From Amia ocellicauda (taxonomy: Eukaryota > Chordata > Actinopteri > Amiiformes > Amiidae): a stretch of 64,000 nucleotides of DNA. The stretch is from assembly GCF_036373705.1 (NCBI RefSeq), contig NC_089851.1, positions 54,458,440 through 54,522,439 on the forward strand. The letters are read 5' to 3'. Position 1 is the stretch's first letter. Each line of letters begins with the position of its first letter. Made by a program: the position numbers and the translations under genes. The notes under the pieces were generated by a model, which saw only the letters and a program-made list of their open reading frames with translations, was not told the DNA's origin and made no database searches. Below are positions 1-9,699 of this stretch, in pieces.

Positions 1-195
1 ACAACAACAACGAACTTGTAAAAAACACATTTTCTTTAAAGAAAACAAAACACACAGATGACAGTCTGATTTCCCATCAGCTTTACAGGCAACAGTATCT
101 GAGGTCGATAGCCCTCCCTTGTGCAGAGGAGCCCAGAAGCCAGCCTTCAAGAGCAAACGAACAAACACTTCGGTGACTGCAAAGTGGGGCCAAGT

Positions 196-267
196 GGGCT
201 CGTCCGGGAGTTGAACCCGGGACCTCTCGCACCCAAAGCGAGAATCATACCCCTAGACCAACGAGCC
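196..267 (-). tRNA. tRNA-Pro (anticodon UGG)
   Basis: A 72-nt gene on the minus strand. The acceptor stem GGCTCGT/ACGAGCC pairs fully, the anticodon loop is TTTGGGT (U33, anticodon TGG), the T arm CCGGG/CCCGG is perfect, and the discriminator is C. The A box and B box (GGTTCAACTCC) are intact. The tRNA matches the vertebrate tRNA-Pro pattern. Its downstream flank is of the kind normally found with G33 units, so the unit is a recombinant. Confidence 0.93.
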
Positions 268-773
268 AAGTTATCTGACAGTGTCACAGTTTCTGCTGGG
301 CAAGCGCGTAACTGCTTTGGGGCAGACCGGGAGACCTACGCTCACTGACTGATAGCATGGACTGTAGCGCTGACGTGTCTTTCCAGAATGGTAACGCCAT
401 CCCCAGTGAGACAGCACTGAGAGCATGGTTCAGCAGGCCCGCAAACAACTGAAAAGAATGCCTCTCCTTTGGTGCAGCTCAGGAGTACACGTTCAGCAAA
501 GGTCTCCATAACAAGCCGGCAAACCACATTTCGTCCTCCTCCTCCTCAACAACACACTACATGTCCTCCTCCTCCTCAACAACAACAACGAACTTGTAAA
601 ATACACATTTTCTTTAAAGAAAACAAAACACACAGATGACAGTCTGATTTCCCATCAGCTACACAGCCAACAGTATCTGAGGTTGAAAGACCTCCCTGGT
701 GCAGAGGAGCCCAGAAGCCAAGCATCGAGAGAGAACAAACGAATGCTTCAGAGAATGCAAAGCAGGGCCAAGC

Positions 774-845
774 GGGCTCGTCCGGGAGTTGAACCCGGGA
801 CCTCTCGCACCCTAAGCGAGAATCATACCCCTAGACCAACGAGCC
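774..845 (-). tRNA. tRNA-Pro (anticodon AGG)
   Basis: All stems pair. The anticodon loop is TTAGGGT, with U33 and anticodon AGG, where A34 would be read as inosine. T arm and promoter boxes are as in the UGG copies. It lies in the flank type that usually carries intact genes. Confidence 0.93.
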
Positions 846-1369
846 AAGTTAACGGAGCGTGTCGCAGTTTCTGCTGGGCAAGCGCGTAACTGCTTTGGGG
901 CAGACCGGGAGACCTACGCTCACTGACTGATAGCATGGACTGTAGCGCTGACGTATCTTTCCAGAATGGTAACGCCATCCCCAGTGAGACAGCACTGAGA
1001 GCATGGTTCAGCAGGCCCGCAAACAACTGAAAAGAATGCCTCTCCTTTGGTGCAGCTCAGGAGTACGCGTTCAGCAAAGGTCTCCATAACAAGCCGGCAA
1101 ACCACATTTCGTCCTCCTCCTCCTCAACAACACACTACATGTCCTCCTCCTCCTCCTCAACAACAACAACAACAACAACAACAACGAACTTGTAAAAAAC
1201 ACATTTTCTTTAAAGAAAACAAAACACACAGATGACAGTCTGATTTCCCATCAGCTTTACAGGCAACAGTATCTGAGGTCGATAGCCCTCCCTTGTGCAG
1301 AGGAGCCCAGAAGCCAGCCTTCAAGAGCAAACGAACAAACACTTCGGTGACTGCAAAGTGGGGCCAAGT

Positions 1370-1441
1370 GGGCTCGTCCTGGAGTTGAACCCAGGGCCTC
1401 TCGCACCCTAAGCGAGAATCATACCCCTAGACCAACGAGCC
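1370..1441 (-). tRNA. tRNA-Pro (AGG), hybrid copy
   Basis: The anticodon arm is the intact AGG form with U33, but the T arm has the two changes typical of the G33 class. In the standard register this gives one G-U pair and one G-A mismatch (51-63). The copy therefore looks like a gene-conversion product between the two classes. Function is uncertain. Confidence 0.75.
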
Positions 1442-1947
1442 AAGTTAACGGAGGGTGTCGCAGTTTCTGCTGGGCAAGCGCGTAACTGCTTTGGGGCAGA
1501 CCGGGAGACCTACGCTCACTGACTGATAGCATGGACTGTAGCGCTGAAGTGTCTTTCCAGAACGGTAACCGTATCCCCAGTGAGACAGCACTGAGAGCAT
1601 GGTTCAGCAGGCCCGCAAACAACTGAAAAGAATGCCTCTCCTTTGGTGCAGCTCAGGAGTACACGTTCAGCAAAGGTCTCCATAACAAGCCGGCAAACCA
1701 CATTTCGTCCTCCTCCTCCTCAACAACACACTACATGTCCTCCTCCTCCTCAACAACAACAACGAACTTGTAAAATACACATTTTCTTTAAAGAAAACAA
1801 AACACACAGATGACAGTCTGATTTCCCATCAGCTACACAGCCAACAGTATGTGAGGTTGAAAGACCTCCCTGGTGCAGAGGAGCCCAGAAGCCAAGCATC
1901 GAGAGAGAACAAACGAATGCTTCAGAGAATGCAAAGCGGGGCCAAGC

Positions 1948-2019
1948 GGGCTCGTCCTGGAGTTGAACCCAGGGCCTCTCACACCCTCAGCAAGAATCAT
2001 ACCCCTAGACCAACGAGCC
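1948..2019 (-). pseudogene. tRNA-Pro pseudogene, G33 class (array edge)
   Basis: Last tRNA of the array. The loop is TGAGGGT, so base 33 is G. It has the flank of intact-gene units but the tRNA body of the G33 class, another recombinant. Confidence 0.8.
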
Positions 2020-2446
2020 AAGCTAATAGGCAATATTGCATGTTCTCCTGGGCAAGCACATAACTGCTTGAGGCAGACCCTCACCTGATCACCACATGTG
2101 GTTACACTTTAAGAAGGGGTGAGTTTAAGGTCATCGGTAACATCACAAAGGTTGGCAGCATTTTACATGAATATGTAAAGTTAAAAACACACACTACATG
2201 TAAATAAGCCATACTACTTGTTTAGTGTATGTAAGCTCGTTCTGTAATCATACATCATCCATACTAGTATTTAATAATTGAATTAACTATACACAAACTA
2301 CTTGGTCAATTCACTCTTGTTACCGTGTAATTACAGTGCAAGTAAATTGTAATAATTGTAGCGTTGTATATTGGGCCATATTTTACATGTAACTATATAT
2401 TTCATATTTGTCCAATTAATGTACATTTGTTTTTTTTGTTTTTTAG

Positions 2447-2518
2447 CTGGTACCAAAACATTGGACTCTGGAACTAAAAGGTCGGAAATTGGAAGAACTA
2501 TTAATGACAAATGAATGA
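2447..2518 (+). other. Possible exon, unidentified
   Basis: A T-rich tract ending in TTTTTTAG (AG at 2445-2446) is followed by 23 open codons beginning LVPKHWTLELKGRK, then a stop. It has the look of a splice acceptor plus a last coding stretch, but it is short and I recognise no family. It may be chance. It is repeated at 55481-55552. Confidence 0.15.
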
Positions 2519-2599
2519 CCGCTGATACAAGTAAATAGTGTTTACTCAAATCTAAAGTGAGACCTTTTTGAATGAATCTGTAATACATGCCCTAAACAG

Positions 2600-3135
2600 A
2601 ATGAGAACATGGATCCATCATGCCTTGTTACCACTGTGCAGGCTGGTGGTGGTGGTGTAATGGTGTGGGGGATGTTTTCTTGGCACACTTTATGCCCCTT
2701 AGTGCCAATTGGGCATCGTTTAAATGCCACGGCCTACCTGAGCATTGTTTCTGACCATGTCCATCCCTTTATGACCACCATGTACCCATCCTCTGATGGC
2801 TACTTCCAGCAGGATAATGCACCATGTCACAAAGGTCGAATCATTTCAAATTGGTTTCTTGAACATGACAATGAGTTCACTGTACTAAACTGGCCCCCAC
2901 AGTCACCAGATCTCAACCCAATAGAGCATCTTTGGGATGTGGTGGAAAGGGAGCTTCGTGCCCTGGATGTGCATCCCACAAATCTCCATCAACTGCAAGA
3001 TGCTATCCTATCAATATGGGCCAACATTTCTAAAGAATGCTTTCAGCACCTTGTTGAATCAATGCCACGTAGAATTAAGGCAGTTCTGAAGGCAAAAGGG
3101 GGTCAAACACCAAGTGAGTACCAAGTGAAATCTAT
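2600..3135 (+). mobile_element. Tc1-like transposase fragment
   Basis: DNA transposase of the Tc1/mariner superfamily (cut-and-paste, TA targets), C-terminal half only. The open frame 2609-3250 shows VQAGGGGVMVWGMFS, then YFQQDNAPCHK with the second catalytic Asp, and SPDLNPIEHLWD with the catalytic Glu of the DD34E triad. The N-terminal paired-like DNA-binding domains and the first catalytic Asp are absent, and no terminal repeats are visible, so it is a dead fragment. After about 3135 the open frame runs into unrelated AT-rich DNA. An identical copy lies at 55634-56169. Confidence 0.93.
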
Positions 3136-3239
3136 TAAAGTATTGAAGTATCCCAATGTTTTAAGTTACACTTCATGTATACATGTGTTTGGAAGTTTAT
3201 CAAAATATATTCTACCAGTATATTTAGAATGCAACATTT

Positions 3240-3660
3240 TTGCAGTCTAATATATTCACAGTATACAATACATGCAATATGAGATTGTTGTGTATTTAGC
3301 AGTATACTAAATGTATATTATAAGGGGACATATATGTATGCATTTTTATATATTTAGTATAAAATACATGTGTAGATGTTACAGTATATTTGCATATAAT
3401 TATAGATATATTAAAAACAAGTTTACATATAATTCTGAATATACTTAAGTTATATTAAGCAATATTTGTATTGTATAATATAGTGTATTTGACCATATTT
3501 CTGTATCAAGTGACAGTGCAATTGATATTTAAAAGAATATTTTCACCATATATTATAAAATGGTATGCACATTTATAAAACATATTAATACATTAAAATA
3601 CATTTCATATTTCAGAATAATATATATTTTTAAATATTTTATTTTTGTAAGGGTATCTTC
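3240..3660. other. AT-rich stretch, no gene seen
   Basis: About 75-80% A+T by eye, with many TATATT/AATATA words. No coding, RNA or clear repeat structure was found. The same sequence is at 56274-56694. Confidence 0.6.
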
Positions 3661-3665
3661 CATAA

Positions 3666-3851
3666 ATGCAGTTTTACCAAACAAAGGAAAACCAGGAAAG
3701 GTTGGTGGAGGAGATTACGCAGTTTTGGCAGCCCATTCTGAAACCCACTGCAGAATATATTCTGGCAGGAGGTCTGATTAAAATACTGGAAAATCTTCAA
3801 TCAAAGTCAAGAAATGTGTCAAAAGGCTTCCAGTTTCCTTTCCTGCCATGA
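3666..3851 (+). other. Possible coding fragment, unidentified
   Basis: An ATG-started frame of 61 codons (begins MQFYQTKENQERLVEEI, includes the stretch FWQPILKPTAEYILAGG) in otherwise AT-rich DNA. The amino-acid composition is protein-like and more complex than chance frames around it. No domain is recognised. It could be an exon or a remnant of a transposon protein. Repeated at 56700-56885. Confidence 0.25.
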
Positions 3852-3894
3852 GAAGTATGCTGATTTCAGAACCTCTATGAAGTAGATTCCTTAT

Positions 3895-4180
3895 TTTTCA
3901 AAAAATAAGTAATGGTTATTTTTTTCATTGTTTCCTCAATATATTAATAATAAACTGTTTTATTTTTTTCTGCAAAATAAGTAAAGTTTACTTATTTATT
4001 TCTGGTTCCTGTTTTTTTTTTTTTTAAATAAGTAATGGTTATTTATTTTTATCTTTCTTGTTTATTACTTTTTCTGTGAATTCTGATTCTAGTAGTATGA
4101 AGAAATAAGTAATAGTTACTCATTCCTTATTTCTGTTTCCCTGTTTTTTCACAAAATAAGTAATGGTTATTTCAAAAATC
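3895..4180. repeat. Diverged minisatellite, AAATAAGTAATGGTTATTT motif
   Basis: The motif AAATAAGTAATGGTTATT or a close variant starts near 3903, 3977, 4023, 4103 and 4156, so spacing is irregular at about 47-80 bp. Further relatives lie near 5522 and 5565. Each motif is partly self-complementary (AATAAGTAA/TTACTTATT). Confidence 0.65.
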
Positions 4181-4258
4181 CCTGTTTACAAATGTAAGGA
4201 CTTATAGGACAACAGCATTACATACAGATAGATAACATACATTAGTTATTATGGTAAC

Positions 4259-4840
4259 AAGTGTCCATTATAAACAATCTATTAACAAATTATTGATTAT
4301 GTTATTGTTATATGATTATTACAAATTATAAATATATTAGACATTTTTATTTAAACATTTTTGCTATACTATGTAGTTTGCATGTTCTCCCCGTGTCCAC
4401 GTGGGTTTCCTCCCACCGTCCAAAGACATGTGGGTTAGGTTAATTGGCTTCTCTAAATTGCCCTGTATGTGGGTGTGTCTGCGTGTGTGTGTGTGTGTGT
4501 GTGTGTGTTGCCCAGCGATGGACTGGGGTCCCGTCCTGGGTGTATTCCTGCCTTGTGCCCTTTGCCTGCCGGGATCAGTGCTCGGCGACCTTCGCCAGGA
4601 TAACTGGTTTCAAAAATGGATGGATAATAGCAGCAATTAACTGGCATGGCAGTTAATGATAATAGATTGATATCGATGTGCAAATGTCATGTTATTATAC
4701 CCTTTATTAAATATGTTATTAAATACCTTAAAACATATTATAGCAAAAAAGTTTAAAAATGTCTAATATATTTATAATTTGTAAAATTAATCATATAATA
4801 ATAACATAACATGTTAATAGATTGTTTATAATGGACACTT
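4259..4840. mobile_element. Palindromic MITE-like element, interrupted by a SINE
   Basis: The left arm from 4259 (GTGTCCATTATAAACAATCT) returns inverted and ends near 4840 (AGATTGTTTATAATGGACAC). The arms are about 105-115 bp and somewhat diverged. Between them sits the SINE fragment at 4376-4626. No open frame is present, so it was non-autonomous. Copy at 57293-57874. Confidence 0.75.
4376..4626 (+). mobile_element. Fish SINE/LINE-tail fragment
   Basis: Contains GCATGTTCTCCCCGTGTC, then TCCAAAGACATG, GGTTAATTGGCTTCTCTAAA, GATGGACTGGGGTCCCGTCC and an end in AAAATGGATGGATAA. This is the widespread fish SINE body with a LINE-type tail ending in ATGGATGGA. The tRNA-like head is missing here. 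A (TG)n tract interrupts it at about 4483-4508. Copy at 57410-57660. Confidence 0.8.
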
Positions 4841-4879
4841 AAAATAAAGCATTACCATTATTCTTAATACATGGATACA

Positions 4880-5590
4880 AGATAATCAACAACATGGGAG
4901 GGCTTGAGAATCTGCTATGGCTTTGTGCAAGGAAATTTGGCACTGAATAAATGTTGGCTACAGCAAACATGCGCTGCTGTACAGGCTGACAGAGACACTG
5001 TGATGCATTTCTTCAATGAGTGATGCTTACTTAATCTTTATTTCCATTTCCCAGTTTAAGGACACTTATCTCTACAGCATTACTTCAGTAGTTCACGCAG
5101 CCCCCTATAGAAGTCAGCGGAAGATGTAGTGATTGAAGTAATGGAGGTATCTTGGCCTGTACACACTTGGCAGAGGGAACGACAGCCTGGCCATGGAACA
5201 CCTACCCCCAGCTCCATCTTGAGATTAGCGAGAGGCAGCAGTGATGCAGCGCTATGGAGCCTACAGCGCAGGGAAGGGACTTAATGCGTGGTATCTCTGA
5301 TGTAGTGCTTGTGTGTTTTTCAGGTCTTTTCTATAATGTGCTTTCTGTATTGTCATAAACCCCTGGCACTTTTTGTCACTGTTACTCTATATTGTTTTGC
5401 ATTACATTCATAAAGAAAATAAAACGAAAAATCTCTAATAGTGTGTGTCTCAATGGTTGTGTTTGTTCATACATCGATAAAAAACGTTTGGAAATACTAT
5501 GAAAAGTAAAATGTAGATAACAAATAAGTAATCATAAGTTATTTCTGTGTCCTATTCTGTAAAAAATAAGAAATGATTAGTCCTACTTAT
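4880..5590. other. Intergenic stretch, no gene seen
   Basis: Less AT-rich between about 5080 and 5290, with no frame longer than 60 codons and no splice-flanked open stretch that convinces. Two AATAAA words occur near 5420. Repeated at 57914-58624. Confidence 0.5.
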
Positions 5591-5599
5591 TAAGTGGTC

Positions 5600-5916
5600 A
5601 CTGAACAGTGTGCTCTCTGTCAAAAGCCAGCTTTTGGGCTCCTCTGCACAAGAGGGCTTTTGACCTCAGATGCTGTTGCCTGTGCAGCTGAAGGGAAATC
5701 AGACTGTCATCTGTGTGTTTTTCTATAAAACAAATGTGTATTATGCAAGTTTGTTGTGGTTGTTGAGGAGGAGGAGGAGGAGGAGGAGGACGACATGTAG
5801 TGTGTTGTTGAGGAGGAGAACTTTGTGAAGCCACTTGTTCAGTTGGCCCGTTGGTCTAGGAGTATGATTCTCACTTAGTGTGCGAGAGGTCCTGTGTTCA
5901 ACTCCTGAACGAGCCC
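5600..5916 (+). repeat. Solitary inverted, shortened tRNA-Pro array unit
   Basis: Reverse-complement relative of the array unit, strongly diverged. It shows the GGCTCCTCTGCAC block, CAGACTGTCATCTGTGTG, a GAG-repeat in place of the array's TCC-repeat, and ACATGTAGTGTGTTGTTGAG. Then comes a tRNA-Pro-like sequence at 5845. About 300 bp that separates the repeat tract from the tRNA in the array units is not present here. Copy at 58634-58950. Confidence 0.8.
5845..5916 (+). pseudogene. tRNA-Pro pseudogene (solitary)
   Basis: A 72-nt cloverleaf relative on the plus strand: GGCCCGT, TGGTCTAGGAGTATGA, loop TTAGTGT, GTTCAACTCC, GAGCCC. The anticodon reads AGT instead of AGG, one anticodon-stem pair is lost, and acceptor and T stems have mismatches. 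It is not expected to be charged with proline. Confidence 0.85.
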
Positions 5917-6014
5917 TAGGGCATGAAGCCGTCTGGTTTCGTGGCTGGTGACGGTAGTCTTCTTGGGGTTGCTTTCCTCTACCTGCTTTCGCATTATTGT
6001 TGATCTGCACTGTG

Positions 6015-6585
6015 AAGTGCTGTTAAATGAGTTTTGAATCATTTGGCTGAATCTGAGCAGATAACATAGCCCTAAACATTTCAGAATTCATCCTGCTGCT
6101 TTTGTCAAAAGTCAACCAGTTCTCTTGACAGCCATACATGCCCTTACCATAACACTACCTTCACCATGTTTCACAGATGAGGTGGTATGCTTCAGATCAT
6201 GAGCAGTTCCTTCCCTTCTCCATACTCTTCTCTTCCCATCATTCTGGTACAAGTTGATCTTTGTCTCATCTGTACATAAGATGTTGTTCCAGAACTGTAC
6301 AGGGTTCTTTAGATGTTTTTTGCCAAACTCTAATATGGTCTTCCCATTTCCTGTTTAAATACAGAGGGTTTACCACAAGATGTACTCTGGTGAAGTGTTC
6401 TCTTGATTGTTGACATTGACACAGATACGCCTACCTCCTGGAGGGTATTCTTGATCTAGCCAACTGTTGTGAAGGGGTTTTCCTCACCAGGGAAAAAATT
6501 CTGTCATCCACCACAGTTGTTTTCCGTGGTGTTCCTGGCCTTTTGGTGTTCCTGCGCTCACCAGTACGTTCTTATTAGTGGATTT
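6015..6585 (-). mobile_element. Tc1-like transposase fragment, N-terminal to middle part
   Basis: The minus strand encodes, with stops and frame changes, the pattern of a common fish Tc1 family: NTLQEVGVSVS near the start, then WNNILCTDETKINLYQNDGK (the DET contains the first catalytic Asp), RRVWRREGTAHDLKHTTSSV and RMNSEMFRAMLSAQIQPN. The downstream catalytic part is missing. It lies head-to-head with a plus-strand Tc1 fragment starting near 6632. Copy at 59049-59619. Confidence 0.88.
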
Positions 6586-6631
6586 GGCCACACCTAATGT
6601 TTTTGCTCTCTGATTGGTTTGTTTTGATATC

Positions 6632-7472
6632 TAAGGCAAAACACCCCAAGAACAAGCAGGATCTAAAGACAGCTGTAGTGCAGGCCTGGCATAGCATCAC
6701 CAGGGAAGAAACCCAGCATCTGGTGATGTCTATGGGTTCCAGACTTCAGGCAGTCATTGACTGCAAAGGATTTGCAACTGATAGGGAGAAATTTTACTCC
6801 CTCAATAAACAGGCGGACAAGGAATACTCAGGACCCGATTTAACTGAAATAATACCAAAATAGTTTATTCAGCTACAACTAAGTGCTCTGGAGATGGTCA
6901 GTCAGCAAGACACATCTAAGGTTTTTCTAAAGAACATGCTATCATATACAAGATGACTCCCTTTGGTTGCTGGGCAACTGGATGACGTCAATGATGTACA
7001 CCAAACTTGATCACAGACTTCTCCTTTGTCTTCTGTTTTCTCTATAGCCTTGGATGAAAAGGTTTTTCTAAAAATCAGCTACACAGAACTACTGCACCTG
7101 TCCTCTGCGGAGCAATACACAAAGCTTAAATTCATACATGGGTTACACAATCTTACTGCAACAATGGTGCAAATATATTTGGCATTCGGACAGGCCACTG
7201 TCCCGCATCACAACCAAGTATTGAAACTCACAATTTAATTAATGATTATGTTAGTTTGTCCAAATACTTTTGAGCCCCTAAAATTGGGGGGACCACATAA
7301 AAATTGGTTTAATTCCTACACCATTCACCCGATTTGGATGTAACTACCCTCCAATTAAAGATGAAAGTCTACACTTAAAGCACATCTTGATTGTTTCCTT
7401 TCCAATCCATTGTGATGGTGTACAGAGCCAAATTGACAATTGGGTCTGTCCAAATATTTATGGACCGGACTG
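6632..7472 (+). mobile_element. Tc1-like element, C-terminal part and 3' end
   Basis: An open frame from about 6632 gives LKTAVVQAWHSITREETQHL and MSMGSRLQAVIDCKGFAT, the conserved C-terminus of the same Tc1 family as the neighbouring minus-strand piece. The 3' end is recognisable from about 7245 (GTTTGTCCAAATACTTTTGA) to the terminal inverted repeat with TATTTATGGACCGGACTGTA near 7452-7471. About 450 bp between (6800-7245) does not belong to the usual element. Copy at 59666-60506. Confidence 0.85.
7048..7238 (+). other. Possible exon inside Tc1 remnant, unidentified
   Basis: A pyrimidine-rich tract ending TTTTCTCTATAG (AG at 7046-7047) precedes 63 open codons that include YTELLHLSSAEQYTKLKFIH and then a stop. 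It sits between the Tc1 C-terminal coding end and its 3' end. It may be an insertion or a captured exon. No family is recognised. Copy at 60082-60272. Confidence 0.2.
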
Positions 7473-7960
7473 TATACCTGTAATGAAGGACTGCCATGGC
7501 GGGGAACCCAGGTGCGGAGTGAGAGGTGGTCAGAAACAGGCTGTGGTCAATGCCGGCAAACCGTAATGTCCAGGGAAATCCACAAGTCCTGGTCGATAAG
7601 ACAAGCAGGGGGTCAATGATCAGGCAAACAGGCTGGTAGGGAGAATACGGGAATTGGTGGAGGAACACGTGGAGGTTGTAAACAATCAATAACAAAAGGA
7701 TACAAGACTTAGCAGTGAATTAAAGTCACAGAGGGGTTTATATGTGTAGCAGAGAGGAGCAGAGGACGGTGAAGGAGGGTGCTGGTCCAATGGGAGTTCG
7801 AGGATGATAGAACAAGTGCACATGGTGCCGAGGAATGTTAAGTGGCTGATTGCTGGGGAATGTGAGGGTTTAGAATTCCGGTGATGCTGACCTCTGCAGG
7901 GGAGCTTGTGAATTGCGGGATGTGTGGGATACAACAGTGACAATACCACTTGTTATTGTG
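7473..7960. repeat. Interspersed repeat of unknown class
   Basis: GC-balanced stretch containing GGCGGGGAACCCAGGTGC, GACAAGCAGGGGGTCAATGA and GTAAACAATCAATAACAAAA. It resembles a type of fish repeat often found next to retroelement debris, but I cannot name the family and see no terminal structure. Frames in it are not convincing as genes. Copy at 60507-60994. Confidence 0.4.
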
Positions 7961-8083
7961 TGTTTGAGTTTACTTGCATGGATTGTCTATTCATGTCAAT
8001 ATTAAAATTCCAAAGCATAACATTTATTCACAACATGCTTTAGTGTTAAATGTTTGATATGGCAGCACATATAAAGGTGTATA

Positions 8084-8648
8084 CAGCTCTGGAAAAAATT
8101 AAGAGACCAGTGCACAATTATCAGTTTCTCTGGTTTTACTATTTATAGGTATATGTTTTGGTAAAATGAACATTTTTGTTTTATTCTATAAACTGCTGAA
8201 AACATTTTTCCCAAATTCCAAATAAAAATATTGTCATTTAGAGCATTTATTTGCAGAAATTTACAACTGGACAAAATTACAAAAAAGATGCAGTGTTGTC
8301 AGACCTCAAATAATGCAAAGAAAATAAGTTCATATTAATTTTTAAACAACATAATACTAATGTTTTAACTTACAAAGTGTTCAGAAATTAATATTTGGTG
8401 ATTTTCAATCAAAGCATTCATGCGTCTTGGCATGCTCTCCACCAGTCTTTCACATCGCTGTTGGGTGACTTTATGCCACTCCTGGCGCACAAATTCAAGC
8501 AACTCGGCTTTGATTGATGGCTTGTGACCATCCATCTTCCATCCATCACATTCCAGAGGTTTTCAATGGGGTTCAGGTCTGGAGATTGGGCTGGCCATAA
8601 CAGGGTCTTGATCTGGTGGTCCTCCATCCACACCTTGATTGACCTGGC
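8084..8648 (-). mobile_element. Tc1-like element, 3' part, reversed
   Basis: The end CAGCTCTGGAAAAAATTAAG follows a TA dinucleotide at 8082-8083, as expected for Tc1 target sites. The minus strand then encodes remnants of the transposase, including WPAQSPDLNPIENLWNVM with the catalytic Glu region (frame 8418-8633). The element breaks off at about 8648, where a SINE head begins, so the rest is missing. Copy at 61118-61682. Confidence 0.9.
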
Positions 8649-8651
8649 AGT

Positions 8652-8800
8652 GTGGTGGCATGGTGGTTAGCACTGCTGCCTCACCGGTACAGGGGTCTGG
8701 GGTTTGAGTCCTGGCTTGGGGGCTTGTCTGTGTGGAGTTCACATGATCTACCTCTGTGTGGGTTTCCTATGGGCACTTCAGTTACCAGTTCTGTGAGAAG
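8652..8800 (+). mobile_element. Fish SINE head fragment
   Basis: GGCATGGTGGTTAGCACTGC, TGCCTCACC, a degraded box-B-like GGTTTGAGTCCTGGC, and CTGTGTGGAGTTCACATG. This is the head-to-body junction of the same broad fish SINE family whose tail part is at 4376. Truncated at both ends. Copy at 61686-61834. Confidence 0.8.
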
Positions 8801-8959
8801 AGTGCAAATCTAAACAAACAAGAAGGTTCTTGAGTTTCAACTTCACTGCTGCAACTGGTCTGTAATTCTGTGAGGCAAGAATGATAAAAATAAAATCTGT
8901 AACCTTTGTAAGGTATGCATATTCCATGTTTTTACTGGTAATGGATTTTATGTAATTAC

Positions 8960-9430
8960 AGTCACTGACTCCCTCAGCTGTGCTTGGGTGGCCTTCTTCT
9001 CCTCAGTCCTCATCCTCCTCAATCTCTCTGCAGAATTTGACACTGTCGATCACTCCATCCTCCTCTCCTGCCTCGCTGACCTTGGAATCTCTGAACTGCT
9101 CTCACCTGGTTCTACTCCTACCTCAGCGACGGGACCTACCAAGTGACATGGCGAGGTTCCTCATCCACGCCCCAACCTCTCCTCACAGGTGTAACCCAAG
9201 GCTCCATTCTGGGTCCCCTCTTGTCCTCTCTCTACACTCACTCCCTGGGCCCCCTCATTGCATCCCATGGTTTCTCTTACCATTTTTACACAGATGATGC
9301 CCAGATCTTCCTGTCTTTTCCCTCCTCCGACATTCTCATCCCCTCTTGCATCTCTTCCTGCTTGTCTGCTATCTCTGCCTGGATGCACTCACACCACCTC
9401 AAGCTCAACCTCTCCAAATCTTTTTTACAT
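8960..9430 (+). mobile_element. L2-type LINE reverse transcriptase fragment
   Basis: Reverse transcriptase of a non-LTR retrotransposon, most like the L2 clade of fish. Visible in one frame (9143-9490) are TGVTQGSILGPLLSSLYTHS, HGFSYHFYTDDAQIFLSF (catalytic YxDD, here YTDD) and AISAWMHSHHLKLNLSKS. Upstream, in another frame, are LILLNLSAEFDTVDHSILLS and LADLGIS. At least one frame change separates them. Endonuclease, 5' end and 3' tail are missing. Copy at 61994-62464. Confidence 0.9.
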
Positions 9431-9531
9431 TCCGTTAATTCCTTTAGAAATCAGGATAAATTGGGTAAAACCAGAAAAGCATCTAATTAATTCTCATTCA
9501 GGAGTCAACATAAAAAACAGAAAAGAAACAG

Positions 9532-9697
9532 AAAACCATCCTGAGGTTCTGTGACACCGAAGAAGGTTTCCTACTGTTCACAGAGAAAGGGGAGCAATTG
9601 CTTGCCCCAGTGGAGGACCTTCTACGGCAGATGGGATTGAAGACTGTGGAGGAGATCGAACAGCTTCTCCCTGTAGTAGCAGACATAACTATCCAAA
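9532..9697 (+). other. Possible internal exon, unidentified
   Basis: Open between an acceptor-like ACAG at 9528-9531 and a donor-like GTAAAA at 9698. The 55-codon frame includes LRFCDTEEGFLLFTEKGEQ, LLRQMGLKTVEEIEQLLP and ITIQS. The acidic, leucine-rich composition looks like real protein. I recognise no family. It is outside the L2 fragment that precedes it. Copy at 62566-62731. Confidence 0.35.
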
Positions 9698-9699
9698 GT

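Larger units (their letters stand above)
1..2079 (-). repeat. tRNA-Pro tandem array, right end (first copy)
   Basis: Nearly four array units. The order of tRNA types is UGG, AGG, AGG with a variant T arm, then the G33 type. The last unit ends in a diverged piece after the tRNA; similarity to the unit stops near the sequence GAGGCAGACC at about 2079. Each unit also holds a TCC-repeat followed by a CAA-repeat. Confidence 0.93.
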
